Shown piece after piece: positions 8,138 to 15,776 of a stretch of 64,000 nt of DNA. The translations under genes and the position numbers were made by a program. Numbering within the stretch: the first letter of the stretch is position 1; the number at the start of each line of letters is the position of its first letter. The DNA comes from Paenibacillus sp. PL91 (GTDB taxonomy: Bacteria > Bacillota > Bacilli > Paenibacillales > Paenibacillaceae). Under the pieces are notes generated by a model that saw nothing but the letters and a program-made list of their open reading frames with translations, did not search any database and was not told the DNA's origin. The stretch lies in contig NZ_JABBYG020000006.1 in NCBI RefSeq assembly GCF_012935325.2, forward strand, positions 186,001 to 250,000, in the 5' to 3' direction.

Positions 8138-8971
8138 ATGAACATATCAATCGGAGGCTATTCATTCAATAACACGTATTTGGAGGGGAAGATGGATGTA
8201 TTCGGTTATTTGGAAACAGTCAAATACCGCTATCGCATGGATGTCGTCGATTTGTGGAATGGTTTTTTTATAGACAGGGGCAGCAAGCCAGTAATGAAGC
8301 TGGCCGATGAAAATTATATTCGGAAAATTCGCGAGGCGCTTGATGAGAAGGAAATGCGCGTTGTTAATTTTGCAATAGACGGAGCCCATTTATGGGACCC
8401 GGATGAAGAAATGCGCCAGCATCTATACGATAATGCGCTGCTGCATTTGCGGGCGTCTGTGATTTTAGGGGCAGAGACGGTTCGGATTGATACGGGCGGA
8501 AGTTATCAAGACTGGGAGGAAATGGGCGAGGCTCAGTTTGAATATACAGTAAAGCGTTACCAGCAATTTGCCGCTTATGCGGCAGACCACGGCTTTCTAA
8601 TCGGACCAGAGAATCATATGGGTGCATCGCTTGATCCAAATGAACTGAAGCGGCTTGCAGAAGCAGTCGACCATCCATCCTTCGGCTTTCTCGTTCATTT
8701 AGGTCGTTGGAAGGAGAATCAAGCGGAAGGGGATAGGATCGTTTCGCCTTGGGCCTACCATACTCATTTCGATGAAAAGACGGTCGATGGCAGCCATGCC
8801 ATTGAGACGATTCATATGCTGCAGGAATCAGGCTATAAGGGCTATTGGGGAGTCGAATATAACGCGCCGGGCAACCAGTATGTAGAGACGGAGCTGCTTA
8901 TTTCCAAAGTGAAAAAGCTGCTAGTAGATGCAGGCCAACAACTCGGCAAAGGGGCTCAGCAAGATGAATAA
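8138..8971 (+). CDS. Sugar phosphate isomerase/epimerase family protein (xylose isomerase-like TIM barrel)
   Basis: A 277-residue cytoplasmic TIM-barrel protein of the AP-endonuclease 2 / xylose-isomerase-like superfamily. Visible metal-ligand strands include IGPENHMG, LVHLGRW, AYHTHFDEK and WGVEYNAPG, matching the usual E, D/H, H and E ligands. Family members isomerise or epimerise sugars, inososes or keto-acids using a divalent metal. The gene opens an operon with a Gfo/Idh dehydrogenase and an MFS permease, which suggests uptake and oxidation of a polyol or unusual sugar. ATG 8138 follows GGAGGA. The exact substrate is not readable. Confidence 0.85.
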   Translation: MNISIGGYSFNNTYLEGKMDVFGYLETVKYRYRMDVVDLWNGFFIDRGSKPVMKLADENYIRKIREALDEKEMRVVNFAIDGAHLWDPDEEMRQHLYDNALLHLRASVILGAETVRIDTGGSYQDWEEMGEAQFEYTVKRYQQFAAYAADHGFLIGPENHMGASLDPNELKRLAEAVDHPSFGFLVHLGRWKENQAEGDRIVSPWAYHTHFDEKTVDGSHAIETIHMLQESGYKGYWGVEYNAPGNQYVETELLISKVKKLLVDAGQQLGKGAQQDE

Positions 8972-10091
8972 TATTCGAATTGGCATTATCGGAGTCGGAC
9001 AGATCGGCAAGATGCATATCGAAAAGTACAAAAACATACCTGGCGCTGAGCTTGTGGCCGTGTGTGATGTGAATGAACTGGAGGCTAGGCGGGTTGCGGA
9101 GCAAAGCGGCATTCCACATGTCTATTCGGACTTTAGGGAGCTGCTGAAGCGAGAGGATTTGGACGCGGTTGACGTATGCTTGCACAACAATTTTCATGCG
9201 CCGGTCACGATAGCTGCGCTACAGGCAGGATTGCATGTTTATTGCGAGAAGCCTATAGCGGGAACCTATTTCGATGGGAAAGCGATGCTTGAAGCAGCCA
9301 AAACTTATGGAAAGCAATTGCACGTACAGCTCTTTACGTTATATGGTAAAGATACAAAGGCGGCGAAAACGTTAATTGACGGAGGCATGCTTGGAAAGCT
9401 CTACCATGCGCGCTCAACAGGCTTCCGCAGAAGGAATCGCCCGTTCGTCGACGGCTATGGCACGCCTTATTTTACTCGCAAGGAGACGGCGGCCGGAGGC
9501 GCTTTGCTCGATATGGGCGTGTATCATATTGCACAGCTGCTCTATTTGTTAGGAAATCCGCAGGTCGAGAGAATCTCAGGCAAGCTGTATCAGGAAATGG
9601 ATATGCTGCAGGAGAGAAGGGGGCAGAGCGGATTCGACGTCGAGGAGCTGGCTGCGGGCTTTATTCGGTTTGCAGGCGGCTTGACGCTTGATATCGTTGA
9701 AGCGTGGGCCGTGCATATGGGCGGCTTTGAGGGCAGCAGCATCGCCGGCTCCAAGGGAGGCGTACGCTTGCCGAATGAGCAGACAGGAGCCGGCGCGCAG
9801 CCGTTTAGCTTTCATAGCACCGTATGCGATATGGATATGGACAGCACGCTGGATTTGGATATGATGGATTTGCGCAGGCACCGGCTGTACGAGAATGAGG
9901 ATGCTTATAACTCCTCGCAGCATCACTGGGTAGCGGCGCTTCAAGGCAGAGTGCCGCTCCTGCCAACAGCGGAAGTTGCGCTGAATACTATGCTAATTAG
10001 CGAAGGCATCTACATGTCGGAGGAGCTAGGACGGGAAGTCAGCGCGGAGGAAGTGATAACGCGCTCGCGAACGTCCGCCGCTCAGCTATAA
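8964..10091 (+). CDS. Gfo/Idh/MocA family NAD(P)-dependent oxidoreductase
   Basis: A 375-residue dehydrogenase. The Rossmann fingerprint IRIGIIGVGQIGKMH is at the N-terminus, the catalytic-lysine motif YCEKPIA at about residue 96, and GGALLDMGVYHI is the conserved active-site block near residue 180. Such enzymes oxidise or epimerise sugars, inositols or their derivatives. I start it at ATG 8964, which overlaps the isomerase stop and follows AAAGGGG by ten bases. This trims 12 residues from the longest frame and places the Rossmann strand at residue 3. Its coupling to the isomerase suggests that they act on the same compound. Confidence 0.9.
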   Translation: MNNIRIGIIGVGQIGKMHIEKYKNIPGAELVAVCDVNELEARRVAEQSGIPHVYSDFRELLKREDLDAVDVCLHNNFHAPVTIAALQAGLHVYCEKPIAGTYFDGKAMLEAAKTYGKQLHVQLFTLYGKDTKAAKTLIDGGMLGKLYHARSTGFRRRNRPFVDGYGTPYFTRKETAAGGALLDMGVYHIAQLLYLLGNPQVERISGKLYQEMDMLQERRGQSGFDVEELAAGFIRFAGGLTLDIVEAWAVHMGGFEGSSIAGSKGGVRLPNEQTGAGAQPFSFHSTVCDMDMDSTLDLDMMDLRRHRLYENEDAYNSSQHHWVAALQGRVPLLPTAEVALNTMLISEGIYMSEELGREVSAEEVITRSRTSAAQL

Positions 10092-10141
10092 CAATAGTAG
10101 CGGATAGCTAGCCGTCTGACAGCGGGATGAAGGACAAGGAT

Positions 10142-11332
10142 ATGAACCAGAAGCGATCGTTCCATTTCATTAAGGCGTTTAATTTCTTTGTATACGGCGC
10201 GATTGCCGTCTACAGCACTTTCTTTGCGATTTATTTGCAATCGATCGGAATGTCTACGATGGAGATCGGTACATTAATGGCTGGCGGGCCGGTTGTCTCT
10301 ATTATCGCGAATCCGTTGTGGGGCTTTTTGAGCGATCGGCTTCGCAACATTAGACGTTCTCTGATCATTATGCTCATGGGCAGCATGCTCATCATGCAGC
10401 TCGTATTTTTGTTTGAATCCTATACGATTATTTATACGAGCATGCTGTTCTTTTTCTTTTTTCAGATGCCGCTATTCTCGCAAACCAACAGCTTGATTTT
10501 AAACAGCATTGAGGGAACCGGGCTAAATTTCGGCGCTTTCCGCTTATTCGGCTCGCTAGGCTGGGCGCTGATGGCGGTCTCGGCTGGACCAGTTATCGGA
10601 CAAATCGGCATCGAGCGCCTGTGGATCATTTATACGGTAATGATGCTTATCTCGCTTGGGTTTGCCTTCACGCTGCCTAAGGGTGAGGTAAAAGGAGCTG
10701 CGCCTGCGGGCAAGGTCAATTATCGCTCCATGTTCGTTAATCGAACCTTCCTATTGTTCCTAATCATCGGGCTTGTCATCTCCATCCCAAATTCGATGAA
10801 TACGACTTTCATTTCGCTTTATATTAAAGAAATGGGAGGAGAAGCCTCATTGATCGGCTGGTCTGCTTTTTGGTCATCGATCTTTGAAATTCCGATATTT
10901 TTGCTGCTTGATCGTTATTTGAAAAAAAATGCGAAAACGATGGTGCTGTGCCTGATCGTCATCAGTACCCTGTTCGCGCTGCGTTGGTTTCTTATGTCGC
11001 ATGCGGACAGCGCCGAACAAATTATTTATATTCAAGTGCTCCACTGCTTAACGTTCGGCGGCTATTATTATATCGGCACGCAGCTTACCGTGCTGCTGGT
11101 GCCGGCTGAATTCAGAGCCTCGGGCCAAGCCGTCTATGCGCTGACATGGGGAGGTTTATCTGGCATCGCAGCAGGCCTTGTCGGAGGCTGGGTGTTCGAG
11201 CAATCCGGCCCTCAAACGATGTACCAACTAGGCTGCGTACTGGCAGCGGTCGGAATTGTCGGCTTCACACTGCTGTATGTAAAGCTGCGAAGATCGGTCA
11301 AGACGAATAAGGATATGAGCCTTAGTGCATGA
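10142..11332 (+). CDS. MFS transporter (nucleoside/phenylpropionate-symporter-like)
   Basis: A 396-residue membrane protein with twelve hydrophobic segments. The MFS loop 2-3 motif is WGFLSDRLRNIRR, and the N-terminus HFIKAFNFFVYGAIAVYSTFF is like members of the MFS_1-like/PPP group that move sugars, nucleosides or aromatic acids by proton symport. It follows the isomerase and dehydrogenase genes by 50 bases and is the likely importer of their substrate. I prefer ATG 10142, with AAGGA seven bases upstream, over ATG 10127, which has no spaced ribosome binding site. Confidence 0.87.
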   Translation: MNQKRSFHFIKAFNFFVYGAIAVYSTFFAIYLQSIGMSTMEIGTLMAGGPVVSIIANPLWGFLSDRLRNIRRSLIIMLMGSMLIMQLVFLFESYTIIYTSMLFFFFFQMPLFSQTNSLILNSIEGTGLNFGAFRLFGSLGWALMAVSAGPVIGQIGIERLWIIYTVMMLISLGFAFTLPKGEVKGAAPAGKVNYRSMFVNRTFLLFLIIGLVISIPNSMNTTFISLYIKEMGGEASLIGWSAFWSSIFEIPIFLLLDRYLKKNAKTMVLCLIVISTLFALRWFLMSHADSAEQIIYIQVLHCLTFGGYYYIGTQLTVLLVPAEFRASGQAVYALTWGGLSGIAAGLVGGWVFEQSGPQTMYQLGCVLAAVGIVGFTLLYVKLRRSVKTNKDMSLSA

Positions 11333-11412
11333 AGCATGCAACCTTTTTCAACATAGGGTCGTTCATGTAAGTGAACAGACAAACACCAACCAAACAGAAG
11401 AGGTGAACGACC

Positions 11413-12093
11413 ATGAAAAAACGTTGGAGCACTGCCATTGCGGCGGTCGCTGTCTTGCTTTCTGCATCAATTTCAACACAGGCCTTCGCGGCTGGACCTT
11501 TTAGCGATATCGCGAATATTGGCAGCAAAGCAAAGATTGAAGCTCTGCAGCAGCAGGGCATTGTAAAAGGGGTGAGCGATACGGCATTTCATCCAGAGGA
11601 CAATCTGACTGCTGCGCAGGGCATTTCATTAATCGTGAGAGCGACGCAAATCAGCCTCGCGGCCATTAGCTTTCCAAGCGCGCCAACTGCTGACGGGTTC
11701 TATACAAAAATAAAAAATGACGCTTGGTATACCGAGGATTTCGTCATTGCTCACTATAATGGTCTGGATATCCCGGCGGATATTGATCCGCAGGCACCGC
11801 TTACTAAGGAGCAGTTCACGCATTATCTCGTGCAAGCCATCGAGCTAACGGGCCAATATCCGACAGTCAAAATGTTCATTCCGATTCAAGACGAGCAGGA
11901 GATCACGATTGCTTACCAAGGTACGATCCAGCGTGCGCTTCTGTACAAGATCGTTTCTTTGGATGAAGAAGGAAACTTTGATCCATCGCATACGCTGACG
12001 CGTGCTGAAGCGGCAGCAACCTTGTACGATGCGGTAAGCTTTATTGAAGCGCATAAGGATAATGTTGCTCAAGAGCCGGAAACAAACGGTTAA
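11413..12093 (+). CDS. Exported SLH-domain protein
   Basis: A 226-residue protein with a clear signal peptide (MKKRWSTAIAAVAVLLSAS, cleavage after AFA). It has repeats with the S-layer-homology pattern: FSDIAN...KIEALQQQGIVKGVSDTAFHPEDNLTAAQG, and near the C-terminus ALLYKIVSLDEEGNFDPSHTLTRAEAAATL. SLH modules bind pyruvylated secondary cell wall polymer, so it is probably cell-wall attached. No enzymatic domain is evident. The start follows GAGGTGA. It is a single-gene unit ending in a terminator. Confidence 0.85.
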   Translation: MKKRWSTAIAAVAVLLSASISTQAFAAGPFSDIANIGSKAKIEALQQQGIVKGVSDTAFHPEDNLTAAQGISLIVRATQISLAAISFPSAPTADGFYTKIKNDAWYTEDFVIAHYNGLDIPADIDPQAPLTKEQFTHYLVQAIELTGQYPTVKMFIPIQDEQEITIAYQGTIQRALLYKIVSLDEEGNFDPSHTLTRAEAAATLYDAVSFIEAHKDNVAQEPETNG

Positions 12094-12111
12094 TGTTTCA
12101 ATGGCAAAAAT

Positions 12112-12158
12112 AAAAAGCAGCGGATTGGACCTTGTAAGAGCGCCCAATTAGCTGCTTT
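12112..12158 (+). terminator. Terminator of the SLH protein gene
   Basis: AAAAAGCAGC...GCTGCTTTTTAA with an inner GATTGG/CCAATT pairing, 18 bases after the stop codon. Confidence 0.8.
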
Positions 12159-12291
12159 TTAATTATTATTTATATCCATTTATTGTCCGAGCATCGCGAT
12201 AATTCCAAGCGGAGTAATGAGAATTAAATGTGTAACCTTTATTTATATCATATATGCAATAAATAAATCAACAAAAAAATACAAAAAAACC

Positions 12292-12347
12292 TTGAATTAT
12301 ATTCCAGGCTGTAGTATCTTCAGTATAGTAAAGTTTAAGGGAGGTGA
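12292..12347 (+). promoter_or_regulatory. Promoter and ribosome binding site of the methionine-rich gene
   Basis: TTGAAT (12292-12297), 17 bases, TATCTT (12315-12320) form a sigma-A-like promoter, with TATAGT nearby at 12324. GGGAGGTGA (12339-12347) lies six bases before the ATG, a near-perfect Shine-Dalgarno sequence that supports translation of this strand. Confidence 0.55.
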
Positions 12348-12353
12348 ACGGGA

Positions 12354-12569
12354 ATGGAGAAGATGGCAATGCAAATGATGATGAATATGTGCATGGATGA
12401 AATGATGTGCAAGATGAAATCCATGAAGATGATGATGGACATGATGATGGAAATGAACATGATGGACAGCATGGATATGAACATGATGATGATGAAAATG
12501 CAAGAGTGCGATGAAATGTCTACGATGATGATGAAAATGATGCGCGATATGGAGCAAGTATCGATGTAA
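12354..12569 (+). CDS. Methionine-rich microprotein (36 Met in 71 residues)
   Basis: I do not recognise a family. The 71-residue product contains 36 methionines (51%) in runs of up to four, spaced by Asp, Glu, Lys, Asn and Ser, plus three cysteines (residues 13, 19, 52). It has no Trp, Tyr, Phe, His, Pro or Gly and only one Val and one Ala. It has no signal peptide. Met/Cys-rich sequences of this kind can bind Cu(I) or Ag(I) through thioethers, or could act as an oxidant sink; both are inference. A strong Shine-Dalgarno sequence and its own promoter argue that it is real. It lies alone between an SLH gene and a convergent hypothetical gene. The antisense frame is His-rich only because ATG read backwards is CAT. 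Confidence 0.75.
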   Translation: MEKMAMQMMMNMCMDEMMCKMKSMKMMMDMMMEMNMMDSMDMNMMMMKMQECDEMSTMMMKMMRDMEQVSM

Positions 12570-12686
12570 TTCTATCCATCTATGAATCTGGCCATTCATA
12601 GACTTTGGTAATGATGCTTCATCGGCAGAGCGGATCGCTGCATGCCATCGTTTATAGCTTTACCCTACATAGCTAAGCAGAGCAGA

Positions 12687-12709
12687 TACCTGCATGCAGG
12701 CTTTTTTTT
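12687..12709 (+). terminator. Possible terminator downstream of the methionine-rich gene
   Basis: CCTGCATGCAGG is a short palindrome followed by eight T residues. The stem is weak because of its tight loop, and it lies 120 bases after the stop. Confidence 0.4.
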
Positions 12710-12748
12710 ATTTGTAGTCCTTTTGTTATTCAACCTCGATCCCTTACT

Positions 12749-13090
12749 CTAAAGCGCGTAGTGGGCTTTCAGCTTGCTTGCGATCATCACGCGTTGCTGC
12801 TTAAACTCCCAAACCTTTTCTCTTAGCTGCTGTTGCTGCTGCTCCGAATGTTGTGCGCTGCGGAGCTGTTCATATATTTCAAGCATTTTACGATTAATGT
12901 TATCGAACCGAAGCCATAAATCGACGCGAATGCCATGCTCGATTTCAAGACGAATGTGGTTATCTTTATTATGAAGATTTTGAAGAATTTGCTGCTGCCA
13001 ATCGGCATCTCCGATTTTCACGGCAAAGTTATATAGATCTAAATAATCATCAATCCATTTTGCTGCTATTTGTTTCTCGGAATACGTCAT
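12749..13090 (-). CDS. Hypothetical soluble, helical protein
   Basis: A 113-residue protein with no signal peptide or membrane span and a family I cannot name. It is largely helical and rich in Gln, Lys and Glu, with a likely coiled coil around residues 65-105 that includes a run of five Gln. The N-terminal half has WIDDYLDLYNFAVKIGDADW, an acidic, aromatic helix pair. I chose ATG 13090, which has GGAG nine bases upstream; the longer frame starts at a TTG that overlaps this site. It is monocistronic and convergent with the methionine-rich gene. Confidence 0.75.
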   Translation of the reverse strand: MTYSEKQIAAKWIDDYLDLYNFAVKIGDADWQQQILQNLHNKDNHIRLEIEHGIRVDLWLRFDNINRKMLEIYEQLRSAQHSEQQQQQLREKVWEFKQQRVMIASKLKAHYAL

Positions 13091-13316
13091 GCTGGTCAGC
13101 TCCAATCTCCGTAATGTTCATATACCTAGTATTATACTCGGAATTAACGGGAATGCAAGGGGTTGTTAAAAAGATTATTAAAAGATCAGACATACGGTTA
13201 GAAACTAGGTATGATAAGGTTTATGCTTGTGGTAGCTGACATTGAAAGGAAGGGCGGAATTAAACCCAACCTAAATGATTGGAATTAATCCCGCCACAGC
13301 GAGTCGGGTTTGAAAT

Positions 13317-14006
13317 TCAGCAGGAGCCTTGGCTCTTAAGCGCGGCAAAAACAGCAAAGCCATGATACTTGTAAATGCAGTCAGAGTCGGCAAATCCAGC
13401 TTCGCGAAGCCATTCAAGCTGATCCTGAACGGTAGCGTTGATATCCACTTTCCGGCGCTCGATAGAGGCTTCAATCGCCTCACTCGATAGGCCGCTTTGC
13501 CTAATGGCTGCTTGCCACTGTGTCATGTAATAGTCATCCCAATGCGGTGTCGTGCCAGCCGCTTGATCGGCGTTAACGAAGCTGCCACCGTCCACTAACA
13601 GCTCATGAATGCTGCGCAGCAGCGCTCGTTTGGCTGGGTGTGTCAGGTGGTGAATGGACAGCGAAGAGATGACAGCGTCGTATTTTACTGTATACGGGTA
13701 GCTAGTATAATCGGCCGCAATATAGCTGACCAGTGGGTCATCACCGAAGCGCGTGCGCGCTTCTTTCAGCATTTCCTCGCTTAGATCGATTAAAGTTAGT
13801 GATGCGTTCGGGTATTTGCTGCGTATGAACGAGGAAAATAGCCCGGTTCCTGCTCCTAAGTCCAATATGCGGGGGGCGTCGCCCGCGCAGCTAAGCCAAT
13901 CGGTTGCGACGCCGTAAAAATCATCAAAGCAGGGTATAAGCTGGCGGCGCTGACGGTCATATTGGGGGGCGACCGCATCAAAATGCTGTTTAACAATATC
14001 GCGCAT
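13317..14006 (-). CDS. Class I SAM-dependent methyltransferase
   Basis: A 229-residue cytoplasmic methyltransferase. The SAM-binding motif I is ILDLGAGTGLFSSF at about residues 47-60, the acidic motif II is LTLIDLSEEML, motif III lies around YIAADYTSY, and IHELLVDGGSFVNAD is the post-motif strand. N-terminal FDAVAPQYDRQRR matches the UbiE/SmtA-like group. The substrate is not evident and no neighbouring pathway helps. The start follows GAGGAGG by eight bases. Confidence 0.88.
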   Translation of the reverse strand: MRDIVKQHFDAVAPQYDRQRRQLIPCFDDFYGVATDWLSCAGDAPRILDLGAGTGLFSSFIRSKYPNASLTLIDLSEEMLKEARTRFGDDPLVSYIAADYTSYPYTVKYDAVISSLSIHHLTHPAKRALLRSIHELLVDGGSFVNADQAAGTTPHWDDYYMTQWQAAIRQSGLSSEAIEASIERRKVDINATVQDQLEWLREAGFADSDCIYKYHGFAVFAALKSQGSC

Positions 14007-14158
14007 GGAATTGCCTCCTCAAAGTGGATGGTTGAATGCAAGCTGCTGTTTTTCCGTGTTAGGTTAAGTTGTATATTATAGTCGCTTTATTCATAAGTGA
14101 AATATATAGAATGAATATACTTTATAGGTTTAAACTATTAAAATAAGGAGGACGGGCA

Positions 14159-14251
14159 ACAAAAAACTGGGTATTGCGCTTCCTGTTCTTTGGTGTTATC
14201 ATTGGTAAAAAATTTACGATTATCGATGATTTCATACAACAAGCTAAATAG
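14159..14251 (+). pseudogene. Open frame behind a perfect Shine-Dalgarno but without a start codon
   Basis: AAGGAGG (14145-14151) is followed seven bases later by ACA AAA AAC TGG. That frame stays open for 30 codons and ends at TAG, with a hydrophobic stretch NWVLRFLFFGVIIG then a polar tail. ACA stands exactly where an ATG is expected. It may be a small membrane-peptide gene that has lost its start. It lies upstream of the T-box stem I; it could equally be chance. Confidence 0.3.
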
Positions 14252-14265
14252 CTTTTACATTCAAT

Positions 14266-14513
14266 GACGAGAAAGAGTACGTTACGGGTCTGATCGAACA
14301 GAGAGTTGGGGCAGCTGAAAACCAACGTTCGGGCGCTAGCGGAAAGCCATCTCCGAGAAGCAGGCTGAACGAGAGTAAGCTCTGCCGCATTTCCAGCGTT
14401 AACGGGAACATGCATTGATTGATGCATGAGCAGAGTGTTGCGCTTTAAGCGCGAAACTAGGGTGGTAACACGGGTGGAGACTCGTCCCTTTACAGGGATG
14501 GGTCTCTTTTTTT
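14266..14513 (+). promoter_or_regulatory. T-box riboswitch (probable tRNA-Ala specifier) controlling the aminotransferase
   Basis: A leader with T-box landmarks. Stem I starts GAGAAAGAGTA. The loop-E strand AAGAGTA (14273-14279) faces GAAAGCCA (14342-14349), flanked by helices CGTTA/TAGCG and GAGA/TCTC. The AGAGAG motif is in the distal stem. The T-box sequence AGGGTGGTAACACGGG is at 14459-14474. A terminator (14477-14513, GAGAC...GTCTC plus seven T) follows. The specifier triplet, placed before a conserved A, reads GCC (alanine, 14346-14348); a one-base shift would give AGC (serine). Uncharged tRNA should favour antitermination and aminotransferase expression. Confidence 0.88.
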
Positions 14514-14546
14514 GTTTTCTTAATAACCTTTAGGAGGAATATAGGT

Positions 14547-15734
14547 ATGAAAACATGGTCGATGAACGAGATGATTTCCCCGGTAGTACAGCAAATTCCG
14601 CCTTCGGGCATCCGCAAGTTTTTTAGCATGGCAGAAGGAAATAAGGATATTATTTCGCTTGGCGTCGGGGAGCCTGACTTCGTAACGCCGGAGAATGTTA
14701 GGGCGGCTTGCGTCCGTGCGCTTGAGCTCGGCAAAACCTCCTATACGCCGAACGCAGGACTTCTTGAGCTAAGAGAAGAGATCGCAAGCTATTTGCACAA
14801 TAGCTTTCAAGTGAAATACGAGCCATCAAATGAAGTGCTCGTTACGGTCGGCGGTAGCGAGGCGATCGATCTTGCGCTGCGGGCTTTAATTGGGCCTGGC
14901 GATGAAATCATTGTGCCCGTTCCGAGCTATATTGCCTACTCCCCGATTGCTCAGCTAAATGGCGGGAAAACCATCGAGGTCGAAACGTTCGCGAAGGATG
15001 ATTTTAAGCTGAAGGCAGAAGCGCTGCAATCCGTGCTTACGCCGCGTTCGAAGGTGCTCATCATTAACTACCCTAACAATCCGACCGGCGGAATAATGAC
15101 CCTTCAAGACTGGCTGCCGATCATCAAAATTGTGGAGGAAAATAACCTTATCGTCATTTCGGATGAGATCTACGCGGAGCTCACCTATGATGAGAAGCAT
15201 ATAAGCTTTGCTGCTCTGCCGGGAATGAGGGAGAGAACGCTGCTGATAAGCGGCTTCTCCAAAGCTTTTGCGATGACGGGCTGGAGAATCGGCTATGCGT
15301 GCGGCCATCGGGATCTGATCGCTGCCATGCTGAAAATTCACCAATACACCGTTATGTGCGCGCCTATCATTGGCCAGATCGCGGCGATTGAATCATTGCG
15401 GAACGGTTTAGAGGCGAAGGACATGATGATGGAATCCTATGCACAGCGTAGACGGATGTTCGTGAAGGGCCTTAGGGAAATCGGTCTGCCCTGCCATGAG
15501 CCGCGTGGTGCGTTTTATGCGTTTCCGTCGATTGCGCACACGGGTCTTAGTTCCGATGATTTTGCGCAAAAGCTGTTGTTCGATGCTGGAGTGGCTACTG
15601 TTCCCGGCCATGTGTTTGGTCTTGGGGGAGAAGGGTTCATTCGCTGCTCCTACGCATCCTCCGTATCCAGACTTACGGAAGCAATCGATCGAATCGATCG
15701 CTGCCTGAAGGCTTCCAGCCTGCTGCGGAAATGA
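14547..15734 (+). CDS. Pyridoxal-phosphate aminotransferase, class I/II (T-box controlled, possibly alanine-forming)
   Basis: A 395-residue cytoplasmic fold-type I aminotransferase of the aspartate/alanine branch. Visible features are LGVGEPDFVTP, substrate loop YTPNAGLLELREEIA, PLP-binding VGGSEAIDLAL, NYPNNPTGG, ISDEIYAELTYD and the Schiff-base lysine in SGFSKAFAMTGWRIGY. The phosphate-contacting Arg is in the last motif (IRCSYA). Substrate cannot be fixed from sequence. The upstream T-box with an apparent GCC specifier suggests a role in alanine supply. The start ATG follows AGGAGG by nine bases. Confidence 0.93.
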   Translation: MKTWSMNEMISPVVQQIPPSGIRKFFSMAEGNKDIISLGVGEPDFVTPENVRAACVRALELGKTSYTPNAGLLELREEIASYLHNSFQVKYEPSNEVLVTVGGSEAIDLALRALIGPGDEIIVPVPSYIAYSPIAQLNGGKTIEVETFAKDDFKLKAEALQSVLTPRSKVLIINYPNNPTGGIMTLQDWLPIIKIVEENNLIVISDEIYAELTYDEKHISFAALPGMRERTLLISGFSKAFAMTGWRIGYACGHRDLIAAMLKIHQYTVMCAPIIGQIAAIESLRNGLEAKDMMMESYAQRRRMFVKGLREIGLPCHEPRGAFYAFPSIAHTGLSSDDFAQKLLFDAGVATVPGHVFGLGGEGFIRCSYASSVSRLTEAIDRIDRCLKASSLLRK

Positions 15735-15739
15735 AGAAA

Positions 15740-15757
15740 GGAGCCTGTGCAGGCTCC
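15740..15757. terminator. Shared hairpin between convergent aminotransferase and histidine kinase genes
   Basis: GGAGCCTGTGCAGGCTCC forms a 7-bp stem six bases after the aminotransferase stop codon. No strong T-run is present on either strand, so termination may be partial. Confidence 0.5.
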
Positions 15758-15776
15758 CTAGTCGTTAAAGTAATAA

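Noticed and set aside
12297..12599. His-rich 100-residue frame on the minus strand opposite the methionine-rich gene
   Set aside because: His runs arise because CAT is the reverse complement of ATG; there is no ribosome binding site on this strand, while the plus strand has a near-perfect one.
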